Shown here: positions 1 through 8,739 of the stretch, piece after piece
Layout of the letters: each line of letters starts with the position of its first letter
Position numbering within the stretch: position 1 is the first letter of the stretch
DNA from: Gemmatimonadota bacterium
GTDB lineage: Bacteria; Gemmatimonadota; Gemmatimonadetes; Gemmatimonadales; GWC2-71-9
Length of the DNA: 12,503 bases
Assembly: GCA_003221825.1 (NCBI GenBank)
Contig: QHUE01000101.1
Location: 1 to 12,503 of the forward strand
Direction of reading: 5' to 3'
The notes under the pieces: model-generated
What the model was told of the DNA's origin: nothing
The model's input: only the letters and a program-made list of their open reading frames with translations
Databases searched by the model: none
Program-made: the position numbers and the translations under genes

Positions 1-269
1 TGAAGAACGGGGCGGTCACTGGGAGCATCATCAGCGCCTTCGGCGTCTATCACCTATCGTCGCCCAGCAAGATCGCTGTGATCGCCCGGGTGGACGTGTT
101 CGATCCGAACACCAGCGTTGCCAATGATGGCAATACCCGCATCATCGCCGGTGCGTCGTACCAGTTGTCTCCAAACGTGCGCCTGCTCGCCGACCTCGAC
201 CGCCTGAAGGGCCAAGGCGGCGCAACGGCCATCAATCAAGCGCTGTTCCAAGCGCAGTTCGTGTTCTAA
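1..269 (+). CDS. Porin-like outer-membrane beta-barrel protein, C-terminal part (partial)
   Basis: The frame is open from the window edge (codons from base 3) to a TAA at 267-269, so only the last 88 residues are seen. They alternate short polar and hydrophobic stretches (IAVIARVDVFD, TRIIAGASYQLS, VRLLADLDRL, ALFQAQFVF), as in transmembrane beta-strands. The protein ends in Phe, the usual outer-membrane assembly signature of beta-barrels. pstS starts 25 nt downstream, so the two are probably co-transcribed; that neighbourhood suggests a phosphate or anion-selective porin of the OprO/OprP type. The barrel fold is well supported by the strand pattern and the terminal Phe, while the substrate is inferred only from context. 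A GTG at 78 could open a short ORF, but it lies inside the barrel and is not a credible start. Confidence 0.7.
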   Translation, partial: KNGAVTGSIISAFGVYHLSSPSKIAVIARVDVFDPNTSVANDGNTRIIAGASYQLSPNVRLLADLDRLKGQGGATAINQALFQAQFVF

Positions 270-294
270 TTCGACCCTGACCGAGGACGACCCT

Positions 295-1347
295 GTGAAG
301 ACCACACGTACCATCGCCCTCGCCGCGCTGCTCTGCGCCGCCGCTCCCGCGGCGGCGCAGGTGCAGCTCAATGGCGCCGGCGCGACGTTCCCGAACATCA
401 TCTATTCGAACTGGATGCTGGCCTATAACCAGGCGCATCCTGAGGTGAAGCTGAACTATCAGTCCATCGGGTCTGGCGGCGGCATTCGCCAGTTCTCCGA
501 CGGGACCGTGGACTTCGGTGCCACCGACGCGCCGATGAGCGACTCGGCGATCGCCGCGATCCAGGGCAACGTGCTGCATATCCCGACCGTGATGGGCGCG
601 GTCGTCGTCGCCTACAACGTTCCGGGCGTTTCACAGCCGGTGAAGTTCACGCCGGACGTGCTCGCGGACATTTTCCTCGGCAAGATCACGAATTGGAATG
701 ACCCACGCCTCGCGAGCAGCAACGCCGGCGTCACGCTGCCGACGCAGGACATCATCGTGGTGCACCGCTCCGACGGCTCAGGCACGTCGTTCGTGTTCAC
801 CGATTACCTGTCCAAAGTCAGCACGGACTGGCAGCAGAAAGTCGGTAAGGGCACGTCGGTGAACTGGCCGGTCGGACTCGGCGGACGCGGCAACGAGGGC
901 GTCTCCGCAACCGTGAGTCAGACCCCGGGCGCGATCGGCTACGTCGAGCTCGCGTATGCGTTGATCAACAAGATTACGTTCGGGGCGCTCCGCAACAGCA
1001 GCGGCAATTGGATCACGCCGAACCTGCCCTCCGTCACCGCGGCAGCGGCTGGTGCGATGAAAGACATGGGGCCGAACACGGACTTCCGGGTGTCGATCAC
1101 CAACTCACCGGGTGCCCAGGCGTACCCCATCGCCAGCTTCACGTGGCTGCTGGTCCACAAGACCTACAGCGATACCGCCAAGGCACGGGCACTCGTCCAG
1201 TTCATCCGGTGGGCGGAAGGCGACGGCCAGACCAAGGCGCCGGAGCTCGGGTATGCCCCGCTCCCCAAAGAGCTGCACCCCTGGATCCAAGCCCGCTTGA
1301 AGAGCGTCACCGCCGGCGGGCGGCCGGTCTGGAAAACCGCAGAGTAA
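295..1347 (+). CDS. pstS: Phosphate ABC transporter substrate-binding protein PstS
   Basis: This is the periplasmic phosphate-binding component of the high-affinity Pst importer. It is 350 residues long, normal for the family. The GTG start at 295 has GAGG at 283-286 as ribosome binding site. A type I signal peptide is visible (MKTTRT, then an Ala/Leu-rich core) with probable cleavage after AAA at residues 19-21. Cys14 is not preceded by a good lipobox, so it is likely soluble rather than a lipoprotein. Family motifs are in order: GAGATFP (27-33), IGSGGG (58-63), DFGATDAPM (73-81) and HRSDGSGTSFVFTDYL (157-172), which supply the phosphate-contacting Ser, Thr, Asp and Arg residues. It follows the porin gene by 25 nt and is separated from pstC by 98 nt that hold a putative Pho box. 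Confidence 0.97.
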   Translation: MKTTRTIALAALLCAAAPAAAQVQLNGAGATFPNIIYSNWMLAYNQAHPEVKLNYQSIGSGGGIRQFSDGTVDFGATDAPMSDSAIAAIQGNVLHIPTVMGAVVVAYNVPGVSQPVKFTPDVLADIFLGKITNWNDPRLASSNAGVTLPTQDIIVVHRSDGSGTSFVFTDYLSKVSTDWQQKVGKGTSVNWPVGLGGRGNEGVSATVSQTPGAIGYVELAYALINKITFGALRNSSGNWITPNLPSVTAAAAGAMKDMGPNTDFRVSITNSPGAQAYPIASFTWLLVHKTYSDTAKARALVQFIRWAEGDGQTKAPELGYAPLPKELHPWIQARLKSVTAGGRPVWKTAE

Positions 1348-1382
1348 CAGGCTCTCGCTGACATAGGGCCGCGCCATTCGTA

Positions 1383-1415
1383 GTGACAATTCCGTTACAC
1401 CGCCGTGACGGACAG
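1383..1415 (+). promoter_or_regulatory. Putative Pho box: three 11-nt direct-repeat units
   Basis: GTGAC at 1383-1387, GTTAC at 1394-1398 and GTGAC at 1405-1409 are spaced exactly 11 nt apart. PhoB/PhoP-type regulators bind tandem direct repeats with an 11-nt period (one helical turn), and Pho boxes commonly precede pst genes. The array lies in the only sizeable non-coding gap of the pst block, 31 to 63 nt before the pstC start. A matching -10 is weak: TAGGTT at 1431-1436 agrees at only three positions. The spacing and context are seen; regulator binding is inferred. It would give pstCAB-phoU its own phosphate-controlled promoter. Confidence 0.5.
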
Positions 1416-1445
1416 GCGGCGAGGCGCCGGTAGGTTTCCCGCGCG

Positions 1446-2414
1446 ATGAGCTCCGCCTCTCCCCTTCCACGCTCGCCAACACTGCTCGGTGCCGATCGCA
1501 GCGATCGCATCTATCGAAGCCTACTGACCGCGATCGCGTTCGCCTTGCCGGGATTGATCGTGATCATCCTGGGCGTGCTGTTCATCGAGGCGCTCCCGGC
1601 CTTGAAGCGCTTCGGACCGTCGTTCCTGTGGACGTCGACGTGGGATCCCGTGGCCGAGGTCTACGGCGCGGCACCGATGATCTTCGGAACCTTCGCGTCG
1701 TCGTTGCTGGCGCTTCTGATCGCCGTGCCGCTCGCGCTCAGCGTCGCGATCTTTCTCACCGAGTTTTCGCCACGGTGGCTGCGCCAGCCGGTCGCGTTTC
1801 TGGTCGAGCTGCTCGCCGCGATCCCCAGTGTCGTGTACGGGACCTGGGGGATCTTCGTCCTCATTCCGTTCCTGCGCGCTCACGTCGTACCGCCGCTCAA
1901 GGCGGTGTTCGGCTGGACGCCGTTCCTCCAGGGCGTGTTCTACGGCAACTCGTTGCTCGCCGGCGGCATCATTCTCGCGATCATGATCGTGCCCTATATC
2001 GCCGCGGTGTCGCGCGAGGTGCTGCTGGCCGTGCCCACGAGCCAGCGCGAGGCGGCGCTCGCCATGGGCGCGACACGCTGGGAAGCGGTGCGCTCCGCCG
2101 TCCTGCCCTACGGCCGGGCCGGGTTGATCGGCGCGGTCATCCTCGGGCTCGGGCGCGCACTCGGCGAAACGATGGCGGTCACGATGCTCATCGGAAACCG
2201 GCACGACATCGCGCTGTCGCTGTTGCAACCCGCGTATACGATGGCGGCGGCCATCGCGAATGAATTCAGCGAAGCCACCACGGGGATGTACCAGTCCGCC
2301 CTGATGGAGGTCGGTCTCATTCTGTTCGTGTTGACGGTCGCCGTGAACGCCGTCGCCCGGATCCTGATCTGGCGCGTCGCGCGCGGGGCCGCGGTGGGGA
2401 GCAAGGCCCTGTGA
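1446..2414 (+). CDS. pstC: Phosphate ABC transporter permease PstC
   Basis: This is an inner-membrane permease subunit that pairs with PstA to form the phosphate channel. It has 322 residues with about six hydrophobic helices: near 27-50, 78-105, 115-142, 168-190, 224-248 and 288-310. The ABC-permease EAA loop is clear: REAALAMGATRW at 201-212 followed by LGLGRALGETMAV at 233-245, typical of PstC, and this loop docks on PstB. The ATG at 1446 has only a weak GGTAGG (1429-1434) upstream. The stop TGA overlaps the GTG of pstA by 4 nt, implying translational coupling. It lies directly downstream of the putative Pho box. Confidence 0.96.
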   Translation: MSSASPLPRSPTLLGADRSDRIYRSLLTAIAFALPGLIVIILGVLFIEALPALKRFGPSFLWTSTWDPVAEVYGAAPMIFGTFASSLLALLIAVPLALSVAIFLTEFSPRWLRQPVAFLVELLAAIPSVVYGTWGIFVLIPFLRAHVVPPLKAVFGWTPFLQGVFYGNSLLAGGIILAIMIVPYIAAVSREVLLAVPTSQREAALAMGATRWEAVRSAVLPYGRAGLIGAVILGLGRALGETMAVTMLIGNRHDIALSLLQPAYTMAAAIANEFSEATTGMYQSALMEVGLILFVLTVAVNAVARILIWRVARGAAVGSKAL

Positions 2415-3259
2415 CCGGGCGCGCGTTGCGCCGCCACATCACGAGCCGCGTCATGACGGTCCTGGTCATCGCGCTGTCGTTCACCGCCGTGCTCGCACTG
2501 GTGCTCATTCTCGGAAACCTGGTCCTGAAGGGCGCCTCATCGATCGACTGGGCCTTCTTTACCAAGAGCCCGGTGCCGGCCGGTCAGTCCGGGGGCGGTG
2601 TGGCGAACGCCATCGTCGGGACCGGGATCATCGTCGGCGTCGCCGCCCTCATCGGCGTACCACTCGGCGTCGGCGCCGGCATATATCTCGCGGAGTACGG
2701 ATCGGGGCGCCTTGGATTTCTGGTCCGATTCGTCGCCGACGTGCTCAATGGGACGCCGTCGATCGTCATCGGCATCGTCGGCTGGACGTTCATCGTCAAG
2801 CCGAGCGGCCACTTCTCGGCACTCGCAGGCAGCGTCGCGCTGGCGATTCTGATGATTCCCATGCTGGCGCGGACGACGGAAGAAATGGTGCGTCTCGTGC
2901 CGCACTCGCTGCGCGAAGCCGCGCTGGCGCTCGGCTATCCCCGCTGGCGCACCTCCCTCAAGATCGTGGCGCGCACCGCGCTCGGCGGGATCGTGACGGG
3001 CTGCCTCGTGGGCATCGCCCGAATCGCCGGCGAGACCGCCCCGCTCCTCTTCACGGCGCTCGGAAACCTCAACTTCTCCGTGCACGTCACGCAGCCGATG
3101 CAAGCGTTGTCGCTGCAGATCTACGTATACGCCACCGGCCCCTTCGAGGACTGGCACCGTCTCGCGTGGGCATCCGCGCTGGTACTCATGGGCCTCGTGC
3201 TCATCATCTCTCTCCTGGCCCGTTGGGTGACGCGGCAACGTTATGGTAGCATCCGCTAA
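2411..3259 (+). CDS. pstA: Phosphate ABC transporter permease PstA
   Basis: This is the second permease half of the Pst importer, 282 residues long. The GTG start at 2411 overlaps the pstC stop by 4 nt, and GGGGAGC at 2396-2402 gives a good ribosome binding site. An N-terminal helix (about 14-38) and an extracytoplasmic segment precede the permease core. The EAA loop LREAALALGYPRW occupies 167-179, followed by GIARIAGETAPLLFTA at 201-216, the PstA hallmark. A last helix runs from about 253 to 272. The 3' end overlaps pstB by 17 nt. Nothing looks truncated; the length is at the short end of the PstA range. Confidence 0.96.
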   Translation: MTGRALRRHITSRVMTVLVIALSFTAVLALVLILGNLVLKGASSIDWAFFTKSPVPAGQSGGGVANAIVGTGIIVGVAALIGVPLGVGAGIYLAEYGSGRLGFLVRFVADVLNGTPSIVIGIVGWTFIVKPSGHFSALAGSVALAILMIPMLARTTEEMVRLVPHSLREAALALGYPRWRTSLKIVARTALGGIVTGCLVGIARIAGETAPLLFTALGNLNFSVHVTQPMQALSLQIYVYATGPFEDWHRLAWASALVLMGLVLIISLLARWVTRQRYGSIR

Positions 3260-4019
3260 CACGCGGCTCCAGCTCGAGACGGCGCACCTCACCGCGCTGT
3301 TCGGACAGCATCGCGCCGTGCGCGACGTGTCGCTCCTCTTTCCCGCGCATACCGTCACGGCGATCATCGGGCCGTCGGGGTGCGGCAAGAGCACCCTGCT
3401 CCGCTGCCTGAACCGCATGCACGAGCTGACCCCGGGGGCCAGCGTGACGGGCGAGGTGCTGCTCGATGACGTGAACATCTACGCCGGCGACGTCAGTCCG
3501 ATCGAGCTGCGGCGCCGCGTCGGCATGGTGTTTCAGCGGCCCACGCCATTCCCAACGATGTCGATCTACGACAACGTGGCGGCGGGGCTGCGGGTGAATG
3601 GGCGCCGCCCCCGCGCCGAGATGGACGACGCGGTCGCCCGCGCGCTGCAGCAGGCGGCGCTGTGGGACGAAGTCAAGGACCGGCTGCACGCGAGCGCGCT
3701 CGACCTCTCCGGCGGCCAGCAACAGCGCCTCTGCATCGCGCGCGCGGTCGCGCCGCAGCCCGAGATTCTGCTGCTCGACGAGCCCACCGCCTCGCTCGAT
3801 CCGGCCGGCACGCAGCGCATCGAGGAGCTGTGCCATGCGCTCAAGCGGCTCTACACGATCGTGATCGTGACGCACAACATGCAGCAGGCTGCGCGCGTGT
3901 CCGACTACACGGCGTTCATGTATCTCGGCAGCCTGATCGAGGTGGGGCGGACCGACGAGCTCTTCACGAAGCCCAAGCTCGAGCAGACGGAAGCCTATAT
4001 CACCGGGAGATTCGGATGA
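3243..4019 (+). CDS. pstB: Phosphate ABC transporter ATP-binding protein PstB (copy 1)
   Basis: This is the cytoplasmic ATPase that drives phosphate import through PstCA. It is 258 residues long, the normal length. Motifs: Walker A GPSGCGKST (43-51), Q-loop Gln98, signature LSGGQQQ (155-161), Walker B ILLLDEP (175-181) and H-loop His211; the C-terminus is the typical YITGRFG. It resembles the proteobacterial PstB form in having TPFPTMSIYDN around 101-111. It departs from the family at the D-loop, which reads PTASLDPAGT (181-190) where most PstB have PCSALDPI. The start at 3243 lies inside pstA; GTG 3246 is an alternative. A second pstB follows with a 4-nt overlap. Confidence 0.95.
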   Translation: MVASANTRLQLETAHLTALFGQHRAVRDVSLLFPAHTVTAIIGPSGCGKSTLLRCLNRMHELTPGASVTGEVLLDDVNIYAGDVSPIELRRRVGMVFQRPTPFPTMSIYDNVAAGLRVNGRRPRAEMDDAVARALQQAALWDEVKDRLHASALDLSGGQQQRLCIARAVAPQPEILLLDEPTASLDPAGTQRIEELCHALKRLYTIVIVTHNMQQAARVSDYTAFMYLGSLIEVGRTDELFTKPKLEQTEAYITGRFG

Positions 4020-4780
4020 ACGAAACGACGGCCGTCCTCGAGTCGCGAGCCTACATCTTTTGGTACGGGCCGGCGCAGGCGCTGCACGACATCTCGTGCG
4101 CGATTCCCACGAACGCGATCACCGCGCTCATCGGTCCGTCGGGCTGCGGCAAGACGACCTTCCTGCGTTCGATCAACCGCATGCACGACCTCACGCCGGG
4201 CGTGCGCCACAGCGGCGACATCCAGCTCGACGCGGAGTCGATTTTCGCTCCCGGAACTGACGTGGTCGCGCTGCGGCAGCGCGTCGGGATGGTGTTTCAA
4301 CGGCCCAATCCCTTCCCCAAACCTGTGTACGACAACGTCGCCTACGGACCGCGCCTGAACGTACTCGCGCCGCCGCGCGAGCTGCCCGACCGCGTCGAGC
4401 GCGCGCTGCGCCAGGCCGCGCTGTGGGACGAAGTGAAGGACCGGCTCCGCGAGCCCGGAACGGCGCTGTCCGGCGGCCAGCAACAGCGCCTCTGCATCGC
4501 GCGCGCGCTGGCGAACGAGCCCGAAATGCTGCTGCTGGACGAGCCCTGCTCCGCGCTCGATCCGATCGCGACGCAGCGCATCGAAGAGCTCCTCGTGGAG
4601 CTGAAACAGACCTACACGATCGTCATCGTAACCCATAACATGCAGCAGGCAGCCCGCGTGTCGGACTACACGGGCTTCTTCTACGTCGGACATCTCGTCG
4701 AGTTCGGCACGACACAACAGGTCTTCACCCGACCCACCGACGAGCGGACCGAAGCCTACATCACAGGAAGGTTTGGATGA
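4016..4780 (+). CDS. pstB: Phosphate ABC transporter ATP-binding protein PstB (copy 2)
   Basis: This second PstB ATPase has 254 residues and starts at ATG 4016, which overlaps the stop of copy 1 (ATGA). GGGAGA at 4005-4010 is its ribosome binding site. Motifs: Walker A GPSGCGKTT (40-48), Gln95, LSGGQQQ (151-157), Walker B MLLLDEP (171-177), canonical PCSALDPIATQRIEE (177-191) and His207. It differs from copy 1 in the Q-loop region (NPFPKPVYDNVAYGPR, 98-113), a form common in cyanobacterial and archaeal PstB. The same frame is open upstream to 3662 inside copy 1, but that part encodes no PstB sequence. Two paralogs behind one PstCA pair suggest alternative motors or a heterodimer; I cannot tell which. 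Confidence 0.95.
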   Translation: MNETTAVLESRAYIFWYGPAQALHDISCAIPTNAITALIGPSGCGKTTFLRSINRMHDLTPGVRHSGDIQLDAESIFAPGTDVVALRQRVGMVFQRPNPFPKPVYDNVAYGPRLNVLAPPRELPDRVERALRQAALWDEVKDRLREPGTALSGGQQQRLCIARALANEPEMLLLDEPCSALDPIATQRIEELLVELKQTYTIVIVTHNMQQAARVSDYTGFFYVGHLVEFGTTQQVFTRPTDERTEAYITGRFG

Positions 4781-5460
4781 ACGCGCAAGCCACGAGTCAT
4801 CGCCATTTTCACGACGAGCTCTCCGCACTCAAAGTCGCGCTGCTCAACATGTCGGGTGAAGCGCAGGCGGCGCTCGGCGCGGCGGTCGAGGCCGTGTTGC
4901 AGCGGGACGGCGAAAAAGCGAGTCAGGTCATTATGGGTGATAAGGAGATCGACCATCTCGAGCTGGAGGTCGAGGAGACGGTGATTCGGCTCCTGGCCAC
5001 CCAGCAGCCGATGGCCCGCGACCTCCGCTTTCTCACGGCCGCGATGAAGATCTCCAACGACCTGGAGCGCGTCGGCGATCACGCGGTCAACATCGCGCAA
5101 TCGGCCGAGCGCCTGCTCGCCAGCCGGCCGATCGTCCCCGAGCCGGAGCTGCTCGAGATGGCGCGGCAGGCGCGCACGATGCTCGCGGACGCGCTGGATG
5201 CGTTCGTGCGCGGCGACGCGCAGGCGGGCCGCGCCATCTGCCGCCGCGACGACAGCGTGGACGCGCTCCACGCGTCGATGTTCCGGATCCTGCTCACGCA
5301 CATGATGGAAGACCCGCACATCATCGGGACGGCGATGGAGCTGTTCCTGGTGAGCCGGAACCTCGAGCGCGTCGCCGACCTAGCCACCAACATCGCCGAG
5401 GACGTGGTGTTCCTGGTCGAGGGCAAGTCGATCAAACACCATGCTGAAGATGGGGCCTGA
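4777..5460 (+). CDS. phoU: Phosphate signalling complex protein PhoU
   Basis: PhoU links Pst activity to the PhoR/PhoB-type two-component system and restrains phosphate uptake when phosphate is plentiful. It has 227 residues, predicted all-helical, in two similar three-helix halves. Each half carries the metal-binding signature: NDLERVGDHAVNIA at 94-107 and NLERVADLATNIAEDVVF at 195-212. In the second half Asp-His is replaced by Asp-Leu. ATG 4777 overlaps the pstB stop by 4 nt, with AGGAAGG at 4765-4771 as a strong ribosome binding site. It is the last gene of the overlapping pst run. No phoR or phoB gene lies in the window. Confidence 0.96.
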   Translation: MNAQATSHRHFHDELSALKVALLNMSGEAQAALGAAVEAVLQRDGEKASQVIMGDKEIDHLELEVEETVIRLLATQQPMARDLRFLTAAMKISNDLERVGDHAVNIAQSAERLLASRPIVPEPELLEMARQARTMLADALDAFVRGDAQAGRAICRRDDSVDALHASMFRILLTHMMEDPHIIGTAMELFLVSRNLERVADLATNIAEDVVFLVEGKSIKHHAEDGA

Positions 5461-5470
5461 TGCGCCAGGA

Positions 5471-5529
5471 CAGGTGCCTGGTGTCAGGTCTCAGGGCAGG
5501 ACACCTCTGACACCAGACACCTGACACCA
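5471..5529. repeat. Heptamer-based inverted repeat between phoU and arsC
   Basis: The arms CAGGTGCCTGGTGTCAG (5471-5487) and CTGACACCAGACACCTG (5507-5523) pair over 17 bp with one mismatch around a 19-nt loop. An alternative 10-bp perfect pairing is 5480-5489 with 5519-5528. The arms are built of 7-nt units: GACACCW at 5500, 5509, 5516 and 5523 on one strand and the complementary form at 5472, 5479 and 5486. It fills the 73-nt gap and ends about 5 nt before the arsC ATG. No T-tract follows, so a standard intrinsic terminator is unlikely. It could be an mRNA hairpin, a protein-binding site or a dispersed chromosomal repeat. Confidence 0.8.
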
Positions 5530-5533
5530 ATCA

Positions 5534-5920
5534 ATGCCCACGATCCTGTTTTTATGCGTACGCAATTCCGCGCGCAGCCAGATCGCCGAGGGTTTGGCTC
5601 GAGCGATGGCGCCCCAGGGCTATCACTTCCTGAGCGCGGGCTCCGATCCGGGAACGGTCAACCCGCTCGCGGTTCAGGCACTCGCCGAACAGCAGATCGA
5701 CATCTCGACGCAGCGCGCCAAGGGCCTGGCGAGCATCCGCCTCGACGCTGTGGACACGATTGTGACGCTCTGTGCGGAGGAGATCTGCCCGGTCGTGCCG
5801 GGTCAGGTCCGTCGCCTGCATTGGCCGCTGCCCGACCCGAAAGAGCTGGCGAGCTTCCGTGCGGTGCGGGATGAGCTGCGCCGGCGCCTGCCGGCGCTGT
5901 GGGATCAGTTCGAGCGGTAG
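5534..5920 (+). CDS. arsC: Arsenate reductase, ArsC of the low-molecular-weight phosphatase fold
   Basis: A 128-residue protein with the CX5R phosphate/arsenate loop CVRNSARS at 8-15 (Cys8, Arg14) near the N-terminus, then SAGSDPG (34-40). It has VTLCAEEICPVVPG at 77-90 and the acid loop HWPLPDP at 96-102 (Asp101). Cys8 with Cys80 and Cys85 matches the three-cysteine relay of thioredoxin-coupled ArsC. The two later Cys are 5 apart, closer than the 7 I recall for S. aureus ArsC. A protein tyrosine phosphatase is the main alternative, but the extra Cys pair favours arsenate reduction. The start at 5534 is fixed by the P-loop position. There is no Shine-Dalgarno, since the upstream bases are repeat. 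Placement after phoU fits detoxifying arsenate imported by Pst. The stop overlaps the convergent rhomboid gene by 16 nt. Confidence 0.85.
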   Translation: MPTILFLCVRNSARSQIAEGLARAMAPQGYHFLSAGSDPGTVNPLAVQALAEQQIDISTQRAKGLASIRLDAVDTIVTLCAEEICPVVPGQVRRLHWPLPDPKELASFRAVRDELRRRLPALWDQFER

Positions 5921-6666
5921 CGGTAGTACTGAGCGGGCTGTGTCGGACGACGTCGCAGCACCTCATCCGAGGCGAACACGCGCACGAGCACCAGACCCGC
6001 GATGAAGCCGCCGACGTGCGCGAAGAACGCGACGCCGCCCTTCTCGATCTCGCTGAGGCTGCCGAGCCCGCCGAGCAGCTGCAGCGCCGCCCAATAGCCG
6101 AGCATGACCCAGGCGGGCAGAGCGACGGTCGTGATGTAGATCGGCAGAATGATCAGCGTGTGCACGCGCACCTTTGGGTAGAGCAGCAAATACGCGCCGA
6201 GCACGCCGCTGATCGCGCCCGAGGCGCCCACCATGGGCACGACGGAATGGGGACTGACGAACGTTTGCGTGGCCGCGGCCGCGATGCCGCACAGGAGATA
6301 GAAGACGAGAAACTTTCCGTGCCCCGTCGCGTCTTCGATGTTGTTTCCAAAGACCCCCAGAGAGAGCAGGTTGCCGATCAGGTGGAACCAGCCGCCGTGC
6401 AAGAACATCGACGTAATCACCGTTCAGTACTTCGGCACGGCGTCGACCAAACAGATCATGCCTGGGGCGAGGGCCACCCCGCTGCCCGGCTTGGCGGTCT
6501 GAAGGATCTCGCCGGGGATTAGCCCCAGGTCACAGACCGACCGGGCCAGTGGTCCTTGCGCCCCGGCTCCCTGTACAAGAATGAACGCGAGGACGTTCGC
6601 GAGGATGATGGCGACGGTGATGACGGCGGGCCGCTCCGTGGGGTTCTCGTCTTTGTACGGAAACAT
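5905..6666 (-). pseudogene. Rhomboid family intramembrane serine protease, interrupted by one in-frame UGA
   Basis: From ATG at 6664-6666 the frame encodes 80 residues (MFPYKDENPTERP, first helix about 14-32) and stops at a UGA at 6424-6426. In the same frame it continues without a shift, TVITSMFLHGGWFHLIGN and onward, to TGA 5905-5907. Conceptual length is 253 codons. Catalytic residues are intact downstream: Ser149 in GASGAISG and His217 in FAHVGGF, plus the HGGWFH motif near 90-95. The UGA is codon 81, in the stretch PKY-stop-TVITSMF, where rhomboids typically have an aromatic residue, often Trp, before the (L/V)TSMFLHG motif; TGG to TGA is one transition. Re-initiation at GTG 6418-6420 (171 residues) or ATG 6403-6405 could still yield the catalytic helices. 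Causes: real nonsense mutation, read-through, or sequence error. Confidence 0.85.
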
Positions 6667-6678
6667 GAGGCAGAATCT

Positions 6679-6702
6679 AGGCGGTTAAGCGCCAAACCGC
6701 CT
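6679..6702. promoter_or_regulatory. Perfect 8-bp inverted repeat upstream of dnaK, candidate operator
   Basis: AGGCGGTT at 6679-6686 and AACCGCCT at 6695-6702 form a perfect inverted repeat around an 8-nt spacer, in the 126-nt divergent region between the rhomboid start and dnaK. A second small inverted repeat, CTGCC (6701-6705) and GGCAG (6711-6715), adjoins it. It is not the HrcA CIRCE sequence. The site could bind a dimeric regulator of either gene or fold in RNA. A TTGGCA at 6709-6714 resembles a -35 box, but I see no convincing -10 at 17 nt. Confidence 0.4.
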
Positions 6703-6732
6703 GCCTTATTGGCAGCGAAAACGGGCACGATG

Positions 6733-6758
6733 CTTGCCCTCTGCGACCCGCAGCATCT
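6733..6758 (+). promoter_or_regulatory. Weak heat-shock (sigma-32-like) promoter candidate for dnaK
   Basis: CTTGCC at 6733-6738 matches 4 of 6 of the sigma-32 -35 consensus CTTGAA. CAGCATCT at 6751-6758 matches 5 of 7 specified positions of CCCCATNT, with a 12-nt spacer that is slightly short. It lies about 35 nt before the dnaK start, the expected place. This is a weak match that could arise by chance in GC-rich DNA. Confidence 0.22.
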
Positions 6759-6792
6759 GGTCCGCATCAAATCCCTATCAGGAGCTGAAAGT

Positions 6793-8727
<1,935 letters not shown>

Positions 8728-8739
8728 AAGGGGGAACGG

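Noticed and set aside
3662..4015. Possible 118-residue N-terminal extension of the second pstB
   Set aside because: This stretch is an alternative frame of the first pstB; the second PstB begins normally at ATG 4016 with a good ribosome binding site.
5471..5529. Intrinsic terminator after phoU
   Set aside because: The stem is strong, but no run of T follows and arsC starts 5 nt later; kept as a repeat instead.
6424..6426. Selenocysteine or global UGA=Trp recoding in the rhomboid gene
   Set aside because: UGA ends several neighbouring genes at 4-nt overlaps, so it is a stop here; the expected residue is aromatic, not Cys, and I see no clear selenocysteine insertion hairpin just downstream.
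5899..6522. Plus-strand open frame of 207 codons opposite the rhomboid gene
   Set aside because: Composition is Glu/Arg/His/Asp-rich shadow sequence; the minus strand carries clear rhomboid motifs.
6556..6792. Possible 79-residue N-terminal extension of DnaK
   Set aside because: It overlaps the rhomboid N-terminus on the other strand, encodes no Hsp70 sequence, and ATG 6793 has AGGAG at the right distance.
6667..6792. CIRCE element for HrcA before dnaK
   Set aside because: Neither TTAGCACTC nor GAGTGCTAA, nor a close variant in 9-9-9 arrangement, is present.
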